A DNA stretch of 48,908 nt from Flavobacterium hercynium (lineage in GTDB: Bacteria; Bacteroidota; Bacteroidia; Flavobacteriales; Flavobacteriaceae), in assembly GCF_002217285.1 (NCBI RefSeq), contig NZ_MUGW01000071.1, positions 1 through 48,908 of the forward strand, given 5' to 3'. Positions within the stretch are counted from its first letter, which is position 1. Each line of letters starts with the position of its first letter. Position numbers and translations under genes: made by a program. This document shows, piece after piece, positions 33,660-42,135 of this stretch. The notes beneath the pieces were generated by a model. The model had not been told where the DNA came from and made no database searches. It saw nothing but the letters and a program-made list of their open reading frames with translations.

Positions 33660-36497
33660 TTATAAACTGACGTTTAGATTTAGGAAATAGGTTCTTCCGT
33701 ATCCGTAAAAATACTTTGGACCAAAAGCTGGAGTTCCGCTTGAAATATCCTGATTAAGTGCTCTAAAGTTGGCATTTCGGGCTTGTTCAAAACCACCTGT
33801 TTTATACGTAACATCAAATACATTATTTACACTTGCGAAAAAACCAATGTATTTACTTTTCGTTCTCCAGGATTTCCCTCCTGTAATATTGAGTAATGAA
33901 ACAGCATCGAATTTTTCTTGTTTCAGCAATGCTGCTGCACGCTGTTCTGTTGCTTCGGGAAAAATAAGACCACTTACCGGATTTCTATAGAACTGCTCCG
34001 TTCTTGCAATAGGAGATACGTCAATGTAGTTATCAGTGAGATAATTAATATTAGCAGCCAGCCACCAATATTTCGGATCTCTGTATTCTAATCCAGATGA
34101 GTACGCTTGTTGTGGCATGCCAGGCTGTTTGTAATTCCGGAGATAGGATTTTCCAAAATCAAAAGTCGATTTTGCATCACCACGCGCAGCATTTGCATCA
34201 TTTGTTATTGAAACATTGGGATCGCTGCTGTAATTGTAATTGCCATAAGCAGCAGCAAAGGTTGCTTTTAAGGTGGAAGTTAATTGATATTCGAAACTAA
34301 GTTCTAATCCTGCATTTTTCTTATCTAGCTTTGTCAAGGTCTGACTAACGAAAGCATCTGTACTGGCATAATTTGCGCCTCTGTCAAAAATACCTTCGGC
34401 ATAGAAAAAGGAAGTTCTGGTAGTATTTTTTATCAGCGCGTAATAAGCTGTAGTTCTGATTTTAAGTTTTGGTGAACGAAAAACATAATTAACATCTGCA
34501 GTACTACAATTTTCATTTTCCAGTCCATCGACAATCGTATTATTCAAACGGGAATTAGAAAAAGTATTTCGAAGGGTTGGTGCTCTTGTTTGATACATTC
34601 CGTTAAAAAATAACCATTGCTGTCCTGAAACTTTAAAGGTAAAACCGCCTTTGAAACCAAAATTCTCAAACTTTACCAGCTCACTTTTGCCAAGAGAACT
34701 ATTTGGATAAATTCCATTTTGGTACAATCCTTCTCTTTGATAATTGGTTCGTGAATACGATTCTGCTACAAAAAACTGAACCTTTTTATAATCAAATTTA
34801 AACTGAGTAAATGCCTCAGTTGCAGTTGACAGAAAATTAAAATTATAGCCGTAAATATCTCCTGTTTTAACTTGTCTGTTGGGATGCTGCAAATCCGATT
34901 GCGATTGATTTCCTCTATAAAATACATCCCGATCTTCAAAATACGCTCCACCCAATAAATCTAAAAGGTATTGAAACTGATGTGATTTTAAAGTTCTAAA
35001 CGTTATACCGCTATCTAAAGCGATATTATCTGTTAAAACAACATTCAAATTTGTGTTTACAGCAAAGGTTTTATCATCTGTTCGGTCTTCGTATAAAACA
35101 TAATGACTTTGTGCCGGTTGATAAGCTGTAATTTGTCCGTTAGAATTTGTAGTTGGTGTTTGATTGGTGCGATACATTTCATCCCAGTCAATTTGAGAGT
35201 TGGCTAAAAAGAATGCTTCAGTTTTTTGAGCGCTTTCGAAGTCGGGAGCAAAATTTCCCGCAAACTCACCTTTGTCTTTTTCGTAAAGAGAGCTAAAATA
35301 ACTTGGAAGTTTTCGATAGTAAACAGGATCGGGGCTTTCTGCTTTTTGATAATCAATATTACTATTTCCTATTTTCCCAAACTGATACATTGTTCCGGAA
35401 TTTAAGGAGGCAATTTCATTTATTTTGTAGTAATGATTAAGCATTAGCAAAGGTTCTTCAACATTTTTTACTCTTGCATTTCGCTTTTTACCGTTTTGAA
35501 ATCCCCAATACGAATTATAATTTACATTTGTAAACTCTTTGATTTCATTGGTATTAGGTGAATTTTTACCGCGGGAATTTGGCGTATAGAATCCTGTAAA
35601 ATTTAGGGTATGATTTTCATTTAGTTTCTTTTCAACAGCGATAAAAAAAGAGTTGGCATCAAAATTAGTTCCTTCAAAAAAACCTTCATTTCCAATTCTT
35701 TTTCCTGCCGAAATCACATAAGACCAGCCTAAAGAATTCATTCCGGAAGCATACGTTGCAATAGCGCGCCAATTATAAGCTGTATTACTTGCTGAAAACG
35801 AAACTTTGCTTCCTTTTCGATAAGTAGAAGCTTGTGTCAAAATTTGCTGCGTTCCTAAAATGCCGCCAAAAGTATAATTTGAAGCAGCGGCACCCATAGA
35901 AAATTCCTGATTGCGCAACACATCATTTAAACCTCCCCAATTGCTCCATTGCGGTCGTCCATCATACACTTTATTCATCAGTAAGCCATTGAGCATCATG
36001 GTTCCGTTTTCACTATCTAAACCACGAATTCTGAATTTTGCCTGTCCCCAATTGAATGCGGAAGCTTGCATAAAAGCATCTTTTGACGATTGTAAAAGTC
36101 CTGAAGTCATTTCAGAAGAACTATTATCATCTGACAAATCACTTTCGGATATCGTAATTAAATTAGCAGCAACCTCATCTAAAAAACGATCTTCCAGTTG
36201 TAGTATACCGAGATCAAGCGACTGCCCAGGCTTTGGATTTAGTTTTAAAAGCATGTCTTTGTAACCCTGACTATGCAAAAGCAACAATTGTTCTCCTGCT
36301 ACTACAAAATGCAGGGTAAAGTTTCCTTTCGATGATGTGAGTTGTGTTATGGCAGTATTTTGAATACTCACTACAACATTTTCAAGAGGGTTTTGCGTTT
36401 TGGCATCAACAACAATTCCTGAAATGATTGTTTCCTGTTGAGCAAACACAAAAGTAAAACGCAATAAAATAAAAAAGATCAAGTACTTTTTTTTCAT
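33660..36497 (-). CDS. TonB-dependent outer-membrane receptor
   Basis: The 945-residue protein has a signal peptide (MKKKYLIFFILLRFTFVFAQ), an N-terminal carboxypeptidase-like regulatory domain (about 24-95, ISGIVVDAKTQNPLENV), a plug domain (about 125-240, with FRIRGLDSENGTMMLNG), and a long 22-strand-type barrel ending YGYGRTYFLNLNVSL. It imports a ligand using TonB energy, probably together with the co-transcribed DUF5689 lipoprotein. The specific substrate cannot be read from the sequence. A perfect -7 box (TATCTTTG) lies 84-91 bases upstream, and the leader contains a 9-bp inverted repeat. Confidence 0.93.
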   Translation of the reverse strand: MKKKYLIFFILLRFTFVFAQQETIISGIVVDAKTQNPLENVVVSIQNTAITQLTSSKGNFTLHFVVAGEQLLLLHSQGYKDMLLKLNPKPGQSLDLGILQLEDRFLDEVAANLITISESDLSDDNSSSEMTSGLLQSSKDAFMQASAFNWGQAKFRIRGLDSENGTMMLNGLLMNKVYDGRPQWSNWGGLNDVLRNQEFSMGAAASNYTFGGILGTQQILTQASTYRKGSKVSFSASNTAYNWRAIATYASGMNSLGWSYVISAGKRIGNEGFFEGTNFDANSFFIAVEKKLNENHTLNFTGFYTPNSRGKNSPNTNEIKEFTNVNYNSYWGFQNGKKRNARVKNVEEPLLMLNHYYKINEIASLNSGTMYQFGKIGNSNIDYQKAESPDPVYYRKLPSYFSSLYEKDKGEFAGNFAPDFESAQKTEAFFLANSQIDWDEMYRTNQTPTTNSNGQITAYQPAQSHYVLYEDRTDDKTFAVNTNLNVVLTDNIALDSGITFRTLKSHQFQYLLDLLGGAYFEDRDVFYRGNQSQSDLQHPNRQVKTGDIYGYNFNFLSTATEAFTQFKFDYKKVQFFVAESYSRTNYQREGLYQNGIYPNSSLGKSELVKFENFGFKGGFTFKVSGQQWLFFNGMYQTRAPTLRNTFSNSRLNNTIVDGLENENCSTADVNYVFRSPKLKIRTTAYYALIKNTTRTSFFYAEGIFDRGANYASTDAFVSQTLTKLDKKNAGLELSFEYQLTSTLKATFAAAYGNYNYSSDPNVSITNDANAARGDAKSTFDFGKSYLRNYKQPGMPQQAYSSGLEYRDPKYWWLAANINYLTDNYIDVSPIARTEQFYRNPVSGLIFPEATEQRAAALLKQEKFDAVSLLNITGGKSWRTKSKYIGFFASVNNVFDVTYKTGGFEQARNANFRALNQDISSGTPAFGPKYFYGYGRTYFLNLNVSL

Positions 36498-36501
36498 GAA
36501 G

Positions 36502-36588
36502 AACCAATTTTTTGAGAAATAGTTTTAATTATTTCATTCAAAAGATCAAATTGGTTTCAGGAAATGGTTTTCTTCGGTTTCAAAGATA
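36502..36588 (-). promoter_or_regulatory. Promoter -7 box and leader inverted repeat of the TonB receptor operon
   Basis: On the minus strand TATCTTTG (36581-36588) matches TAnnTTTG. The predicted leader of about 75 bases contains AACCAATTT (36502-36510) and AAATTGGTT (36548-36556), a perfect 9-bp inverted repeat that could shield the ribosome-binding region. Confidence 0.45.
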
Positions 36589-36623
36589 AAATAAAAATAC
36601 AAAAACGTACTTTTTTTATGTTT

Positions 36624-37847
36624 TTATTCCGCTGTTGTTCTGATTTTAGAGACCATGAAGGCAATTAAAACACCAAAAATGCCAATAAAAGCAAATGAAA
36701 ACTGAAGTCCGAAGTTCTCCGCAATATGTCCAATTACCGGAGGCCCCATTAAAAACCCAAGGAAACTAACGCTGGAAACTATCGTTAATGCTTCACCCGG
36801 TGGCACTGTTGGATTTTTTCCTGCCATACTATAAACGGTTGGAACAATAGAAGCAACTCCTAAACCAACCATCATAAAAGCAATTGTACACGGAATAATA
36901 TAAGGTAAAAATACTGCTGTAAATAATCCTGTAGAGATCATAACACCGCTAATTTGCATAACACGTTCGCGACCAAATTTATTAATCATTCCGTCGCCCA
37001 AAAATCGTCCGCTTGCCATCATAATCATAAAAGATGTATAACCTAGAATTACTAAAGGTCCCGGTGCTTGTACAACATCTTTAAAATAAACACCGCTCCA
37101 GTCAAACATAACGCCTTCGCTCGCCATGCTGCAAAAACCAATTACACCAAGCCATAGCAATGATTTGTCCGGTTTTACAAAAAGCTTTTTCTTTTCTGTA
37201 CTTTTATTCTTGATTTTTTCTTTGGCTTTGACCAAAAATTTAAAGTTAAAAACAACCATAAGAATTACGACAGCTCCAACAATCAAAAAGTGATGTAGTG
37301 GGCTTAAATTCAATGTAAGCATTCCCAATCCTACGAGAGCACCTGTAAATCCGGCAAAACTCCACATCCCGTGAAAAGACGACATTATGGTTTTTCTAAA
37401 AAGTACTTCGGTATAAACACCTTGTGTATTGACTGCGATATTAGCTAAGTTTCCAAAAACACCAAACAAAAACAATCCTAATGATAATTGCAAAGCGGTA
37501 GTAGCTAATCCTAAGTTGGCTAAACACAATACATACATAATTAGAGAGAAAATCAAGATACGGTGACTTCCAAATTTGGTTACCATTTTGCCTGAAAATG
37601 GCATTACAATTAGTTGCCCCATTGGCAATGCAAAGAGTATCGATCCTAAATCTCCTTCTGTTAAATGCAAAGCGGTTTTAATATCCGGAATTCGGCTTGC
37701 CCATGTTGCAAAACTCAAACCCATACCAAAATAAAACATACCGACAGCTACGCGAATTCGATTTAAATAAGAGGTTTTTGCTTCTCTAAATACTTTCTTG
37801 ATTTTTCCTTTGGTTTGGAAAAGTGATAATGGGTTAAAATCGATCAA
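36624..37847 (-). CDS. MFS transporter (YbjJ-like)
   Basis: The 407-residue protein has about twelve hydrophobic segments split by a charged central loop (KAKEKIKNKSTEKKK, about 207-221), the usual major-facilitator layout. The N-terminal stretch GMGLSFATWASRIPDIK is like E. coli YbjJ and related putative sugar or peptide transporters. It is an inner-membrane secondary transporter; the substrate is unknown. It stands alone, with a 220-base spacer upstream, and ends 127 bases before the TonB receptor start, so it is not clearly in one operon with it. Confidence 0.88.
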   Translation of the reverse strand: MIDFNPLSLFQTKGKIKKVFREAKTSYLNRIRVAVGMFYFGMGLSFATWASRIPDIKTALHLTEGDLGSILFALPMGQLIVMPFSGKMVTKFGSHRILIFSLIMYVLCLANLGLATTALQLSLGLFLFGVFGNLANIAVNTQGVYTEVLFRKTIMSSFHGMWSFAGFTGALVGLGMLTLNLSPLHHFLIVGAVVILMVVFNFKFLVKAKEKIKNKSTEKKKLFVKPDKSLLWLGVIGFCSMASEGVMFDWSGVYFKDVVQAPGPLVILGYTSFMIMMASGRFLGDGMINKFGRERVMQISGVMISTGLFTAVFLPYIIPCTIAFMMVGLGVASIVPTVYSMAGKNPTVPPGEALTIVSSVSFLGFLMGPPVIGHIAENFGLQFSFAFIGIFGVLIAFMVSKIRTTAE

Positions 37848-37991
37848 AGTGTGTACAATTTTGGGTTTGCTATTATAAAAGTAGTAAAAAGCTAATTCAT
37901 AGACTATAGAATCTAATTTGTTCTCAATTTATAACGTTATATGTTTATAAATTGTCATTAGAATAGTAAGGATTTTAGTCTGTTCCTCTAT

Positions 37992-38052
37992 TTTTTAACA
38001 CATAGAAATAATGCTTTCTCTTTTGTAAAACTATATTTCTATGTGTTAAAAA
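37992..38052. repeat. Perfect 19-bp inverted repeat between MFS and Gfo/Idh/MocA genes
   Basis: The arms 37992-38010 and 38034-38052 (core AACACATAGAAATA / TATTTCTATGTGTT) are exact reverse complements around a 23-base loop. T-runs lie at the 5' side and A-runs at the 3' side of the element on both strands, which is the wrong polarity for an intrinsic terminator. Confidence 0.75.
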
Positions 38053-38067
38053 CAGATTAATATTTTT

Positions 38068-39108
38068 CTACAAATTAATTACAGTTCGTTGTGCATTACT
38101 TGCAATGGCAGCTTCAATAATCTGCATGACTTTTACACCATCTTGTGCTGTAACGGGTTCTGTTTTGTTATTGACAATGGAATCATGTACACCATCAAAA
38201 AACGAAAAATAATTTCCCTGAAGAGTTGGTACTTTTTCACGTATTTGCTTTCCGTCGATTTCGGTATGCAAAAGTCCCTGCAATGTTTCCAACTCTGTAC
38301 CCCAATCTTCCAGATTTGGTTTATTTCCAAGTTTAAGCTCATCTTCTTGAACATCTCCACGTGGCTTAAGAAACGATCCTTTTTTACCATGAATGGTGTA
38401 AGCAGGATTGGCTTCGCGAACAAAAAAACCAGCTTTTAAGCGAACTCTGAAATCTTCATAAATCAACAATATATCCATCCAGTCATCTACAAGCGAGTTT
38501 TCTCTGGTGTATCGGATATCTCCAAAAATAGATTTTGGCGATCCAAATAAATGTACTGCCTGATCGATTAAGTGAGGTCCAAGATCTTTGACGATTCCCG
38601 CTCCATCATTTGCGGTTTCTTTATGTGCTTTTACGCTCAATAACGGATTATACCTATCATAGTGAAATTCAGCTTCGACTAAATCGCCCAAAACTCTGTC
38701 TTTTATGATCTTTTGAACTGTTTTAAAATCACTGTCCCATCTTCTGTTCTGAAAAACGGCTAATTTTAATCCTTTTTCCTTTGCAATTGCTGCTAACTCT
38801 TCTGCTTCTGCAACGGTTGTTGTAAAAGCTTTTTCAACCACAGCATGTTTTCCTGCTAATAGTACCTTTTTGGCATATTCATAATGTGTTCCTACCGGCG
38901 TATTTACAATTACCAGATCAACATCATCTTGCAATAATTCCTCAATCGTTGCATAACTTTTTACGTTTGGATAATCTACCTGAATAAGTTTTTTACTTCT
39001 TTCCCAAGATCCTAATAATTCAAATCCTGAATGAATATCTAAAAACGGAGCGTGAAAAACTTTTCCTGACATTCCGTATGATAATAACGCTGTTTTTATT
39101 TTTTGCAT
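38068..39108 (-). CDS. Gfo/Idh/MocA family NAD(P)-dependent oxidoreductase
   Basis: The 346-residue enzyme has an N-terminal Rossmann domain (ALLSYGMSGKVFHAPFL, then VDLVIVNTPVGTHYEYAKKVLLAGKHAVVEKAF) with the family's E-K motif (VVEKAF), and a C-terminal dimerisation/substrate domain with DLGPHLIDQAVHLFG. It probably oxidises or reduces a sugar-like substrate with NAD(P). The start at 39108 (MQKIKTALLSYG) is preferred, since an upstream in-frame ATG would put the repeat at 39155 in the coding region. It is cytosolic; no operon partner is certain. Confidence 0.93.
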   Translation of the reverse strand: MQKIKTALLSYGMSGKVFHAPFLDIHSGFELLGSWERSKKLIQVDYPNVKSYATIEELLQDDVDLVIVNTPVGTHYEYAKKVLLAGKHAVVEKAFTTTVAEAEELAAIAKEKGLKLAVFQNRRWDSDFKTVQKIIKDRVLGDLVEAEFHYDRYNPLLSVKAHKETANDGAGIVKDLGPHLIDQAVHLFGSPKSIFGDIRYTRENSLVDDWMDILLIYEDFRVRLKAGFFVREANPAYTIHGKKGSFLKPRGDVQEDELKLGNKPNLEDWGTELETLQGLLHTEIDGKQIREKVPTLQGNYFSFFDGVHDSIVNNKTEPVTAQDGVKVMQIIEAAIASNAQRTVINL

Positions 39109-39154
39109 TTTGTATGATATTTTTACAATTAAGTTCAAACATTTATTTTTTCTA

Positions 39155-39215
39155 ACCATTAAGATATTAAGGTTATTAAGCAGTATAACTTAATTTATCT
39201 TAATCTCTTAATGGT
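39155..39215. repeat. Imperfect inverted repeat of CCATTAAG words
   Basis: Arms at 39155-39180 and 39189-39215 consist of ATTAAG/CTTAAT words ending in ACCATTAAG and CTTAATGGT, complementary over most of their 26-27 bases with an 8-base loop. It lies between the OYE and oxidoreductase genes. Confidence 0.65.
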
Positions 39216-39254
39216 ACAAATTAAAAAACTTATGTTTTTTTAATTCACCTATAT

Positions 39255-40328
39255 TTATCTCGTTTTAGCTCTTTCGTATTGTTTTGGCCATTGAATATCT
39301 TCGTTCAATTCTCTGGCAAAATCCAGCGGAAGATTCGGATTTCTAAGTGATTCTCTGGCAAATAAAACTAAATCCGCTTCTTGATTCTGCAAAATAGCTT
39401 CAGCTTGTTGTGCCTCGGTAATTAAACCTACTGCACCGGTTAGAATTGAGGCTTCTTTTTTAACTTTTGCTGCAAAAGGCACCTGATAATTTGGTTTTAA
39501 ATCAATTTTTTGATGTGATACCAATCCCCCAGACGAAACATCGATTAAATCAACTCCTTTTGCTTTTAAAATAGCCGAAAGTTGTACTGATTCTTCTGGA
39601 TTCCATCCTCCTTCTGCCCAATCTGTTGCTGAAATTCGAACAAACAAAGGTAAGTCTGAAGGCCATTCTGACTTAACAGCATCCAGAATTTCTAAAGTAA
39701 AACGGATTCTGTTTTCAAAACTTCCTCCATATTCATCAGTTCTCGTATTTGTAAGTGGTGATAAAAACTGGTGCAGCAAATAACCGTGTGCTGCATGAAC
39801 TTCTAAAACCTGAAAACCTGCTTCGACAGCTCTTCTTGTTGCGGCTTTAAAATCTGAAATCACTTTCTGAATTCCGTTTTGATCTAATGCTTCCGGAAGA
39901 TACGGTTCATTTTCATGATACGGAATAGCACTTGGCGCTACAGTTTGCCAGCCAATATTTGAAATATCTAATTTTTTGTTTCCCAGCCAAGGCGATGAAA
40001 CGCTTGCTTTTCGTCCTGCATGCGCTAACTGAATTCCTGGAACTACGTTTTGCGAAACGATAAATTCGTTGATGGTTTTTAATTTTTCAATATGTTCGTC
40101 TTTCCAGATTCCTAAATCATCAGGAGAAATTCTGGCTTCCGGAGAAACTGCTGTTGCTTCCTGAATGATTAAACCAACTCCTCCGCTGGCACGGCTCCCC
40201 AGATGAACCAAATGCCAATCGTTTGCAAATCCATCGTTTGCAGAATATTGACACATAGGAGAAATAACAATTCTGTTTTTTAGTGTAATTTTTTTTATCG
40301 TAAGTGGAGAAAATAATAATGAAGCCAT
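39255..40328 (-). CDS. NADH:flavin oxidoreductase / NADH oxidase (old yellow enzyme, YqjM-like)
   Basis: The 357-residue FMN-dependent ene-reductase matches the YqjM (NamA) branch of the old yellow enzyme family: LKNRIVISPMCQYSANDG (with the Cys that tunes the flavin), HLVHLGSRASGGVGL, the active-site segment EVHAAHGYLLHQFLSP (His pair binding the substrate), and GGSFENRIRF. It reduces activated alkenes with NADPH in the cytosol. The start at 40328 (MASLLFSPLTIKK) fits the family; the open frame extends 16 codons upstream without resemblance. Confidence 0.94.
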   Translation of the reverse strand: MASLLFSPLTIKKITLKNRIVISPMCQYSANDGFANDWHLVHLGSRASGGVGLIIQEATAVSPEARISPDDLGIWKDEHIEKLKTINEFIVSQNVVPGIQLAHAGRKASVSSPWLGNKKLDISNIGWQTVAPSAIPYHENEPYLPEALDQNGIQKVISDFKAATRRAVEAGFQVLEVHAAHGYLLHQFLSPLTNTRTDEYGGSFENRIRFTLEILDAVKSEWPSDLPLFVRISATDWAEGGWNPEESVQLSAILKAKGVDLIDVSSGGLVSHQKIDLKPNYQVPFAAKVKKEASILTGAVGLITEAQQAEAILQNQEADLVLFARESLRNPNLPLDFARELNEDIQWPKQYERAKTR

Positions 40329-40468
40329 AAGGTGTAACTTTTTATGATTTATGCTATCAATTGCGTGCAATAGCATTTAGAAAAGTAAAGTTAAAGCTTC
40401 TTTGTAAAAAGAAAAATCGAAACGTTTAATTATTAACAAACATTTAAATCAATAACTCTCTCTCACTT

Positions 40469-41104
40469 CTATTGTAAAAATAATTCTTTCTCAATCTCTG
40501 AAAATTCACTTTTACCAAACTCAAAAAGGTTTTTATTTTTTAGCAGAAAAATTTTATCACAGTCTTTATAGAGAATTTCTAAAATGTGCGACGAAATAAA
40601 AATAATACTAGTTTTCGAGAGTTCCCTAATATAATTCATTAATAGATAGTTTGCTTCTAAATCAAGTCCATTGAAGGGTTCGTCTAAAATATAAATTGTA
40701 AATTCTTTTTGAAAAACAGCATTGAGATACGTTTTCTTTTTCATCCCTGTAGAAAACTCCCGTATTAACTGATTGTGCGGAATTTCAAATATTTGATCTG
40801 ATTTATTTATTTTTACATCAAGCAAGTTAGCATAGAAATCATAAAATTCATCTGCAGTAAGTTCTTCATAAATTGAAGGTTCTGTTGGAACCCAGCCCAC
40901 ATTTTGAAGTACCGTTTTCTCTCCATTAACTGAGCAGTTTCCGGTAAACTTCTCTAAATCCAAAATACATTTAAAGAGCGTGGTTTTGCCCTGACCGTTT
41001 TTACCAATAACACCATAAATTCCAAATTGATCAATATTAATATTGATGTTTTCTAAAACTAATTTGTCTTTATACTTTTTCTGTTCAATGGTTAATTTTA
41101 GCAT
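40469..41104 (-). CDS. ABC transporter ATP-binding protein at the peptide locus
   Basis: The 211-residue ATPase has Walker A GKNGQGKTT (34-42), a shortened Q-loop region (WVPTEPSIYEELT), a divergent signature FSTGMKKK in place of LSGGQ, and Walker B IYILDEPFNGLD with the switch His in SSHILE. It overlaps the upstream membrane-protein gene by seven bases, so the two form one ABC transporter. Similar small ABC modules next to bacteriocin exporters often give producer self-protection or help export. The same role is inferred here; antibiotic or lipid transport is equally possible. Confidence 0.88.
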   Translation of the reverse strand: MLKLTIEQKKYKDKLVLENININIDQFGIYGVIGKNGQGKTTLFKCILDLEKFTGNCSVNGEKTVLQNVGWVPTEPSIYEELTADEFYDFYANLLDVKINKSDQIFEIPHNQLIREFSTGMKKKTYLNAVFQKEFTIYILDEPFNGLDLEANYLLMNYIRELSKTSIIFISSHILEILYKDCDKIFLLKNKNLFEFGKSEFSEIEKELFLQ

Positions 41105-42000
41105 GTTTTTAATTCATTTATAGTTTTAATGGCTTTTTTGTACATAAAAGGTACCGCTAATAATGGAACTCCAAATAACAGTATACTTGATGCAATAAAA
41201 AAGATGAATAGAATTTGCTGTAAAAGATTATTTTTGAAATAAATATATCTAAACATCAGATTTAAAAGAGGAATGATAAATATAAAAACAATAAACAACA
41301 TTTTCTCCCACATGTATAGAAAACACAATAGTATTAGAATTGGAGACACCAAATAGGCAGTATTAATAACTGAATTTCTAAACTGATACAGTAAATATTT
41401 TTCTGCACTAAAAGTATTGTATTTTATTTCTTCTATTTTTTCCCGCTCAAAAGATGGAGTACATGCTATTATACACAAACCTAAAAAAACCGCATACAAC
41501 AGGTTCTGATTTTTACTGTTTTCTGCCATAAAAACTAAAACAAGTAATAAAGGCAGCATATATATAAGTCTATATTTTCTAAACGAAATATGCCAATAAA
41601 TATTGAATGTGTTGAATGGGTATTTGATTACTTTCAGATTAAAGCCTGAAAGATTAATTAGAAGCAACTTCACCATCCAAATTGCAATAATAAAAACAAA
41701 TTCTTTTTTTAATAACAACACCACATAAAACGGAAATGAATAAATAAAGTATTCTGTAAATAGTATGACTTTGTAGTTCTTTTTCATTTTTAAAAGTTCT
41801 AAATCTGACCTTTGTAAATGATAAACTAGTATGTCAAGAAAAAGTAAAGGAACATAACTACCTAAAAACTCATAATTTTTATAAAATAAAATTGCACTGA
41901 CAAAATAGAGAAGTATTATTAAAATCATTGCCAAATAATCACCTTTAGCAACTAATTTTCTAAATCGAATTACAAACAAATAATACAAAATTGTCATCAA
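41098..42000 (-). CDS. ABC transporter membrane protein at the peptide locus
   Basis: The 300-residue protein is almost wholly hydrophobic, with about nine predicted spans (for example LAMILIILLYFVSAILFYK, and IVFIFIIPLLNLMFRYIYF), and no extracellular domain of note. I do not recognise a specific permease family; it resembles membrane subunits of ABC-2-type exporters in composition. Its start is 39 bases after the 29-aa GG peptide and its 3' end overlaps the ATPase gene. It is part of the peptide operon. Confidence 0.75.
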   Translation of the reverse strand: MMTILYYLFVIRFRKLVAKGDYLAMILIILLYFVSAILFYKNYEFLGSYVPLLFLDILVYHLQRSDLELLKMKKNYKVILFTEYFIYSFPFYVVLLLKKEFVFIIAIWMVKLLLINLSGFNLKVIKYPFNTFNIYWHISFRKYRLIYMLPLLLVLVFMAENSKNQNLLYAVFLGLCIIACTPSFEREKIEEIKYNTFSAEKYLLYQFRNSVINTAYLVSPILILLCFLYMWEKMLFIVFIFIIPLLNLMFRYIYFKNNLLQQILFIFFIASSILLFGVPLLAVPFMYKKAIKTINELKTC

Positions 42001-42039
42001 ATTTTTTTTACAAAAATATAATAATTACAGTTATAAGTT

Positions 42040-42129
42040 TCAGGTGCAGGATACAAGAATTAGCGGTATAAATCCTCCTTCTATTTCCTGAGCATTCAAC
42101 TCAACTAAATCTAATTTATCTAAAATCAT
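42040..42129 (-). CDS. 29-residue double-glycine leader peptide (core FIPLILVSCT)
   Basis: This short ORF encodes MILDKLDLVELNAQEIEGG followed by a ten-residue hydrophobic core FIPLILVSCT. Ile at -4, Ala at -7 and Leu at -12 relative to the GG cut match the pattern recognised by C39 peptidases. It starts six bases after the stop of the C39-peptidase exporter on the same strand and precedes the ABC permease by 39 bases, suggesting translational coupling. It may be a secreted peptide or signal. At this length chance is possible, but the leader and position make it credible. Confidence 0.65.
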   Translation of the reverse strand: MILDKLDLVELNAQEIEGGFIPLILVSCT

Positions 42130-42135
42130 AATTTT

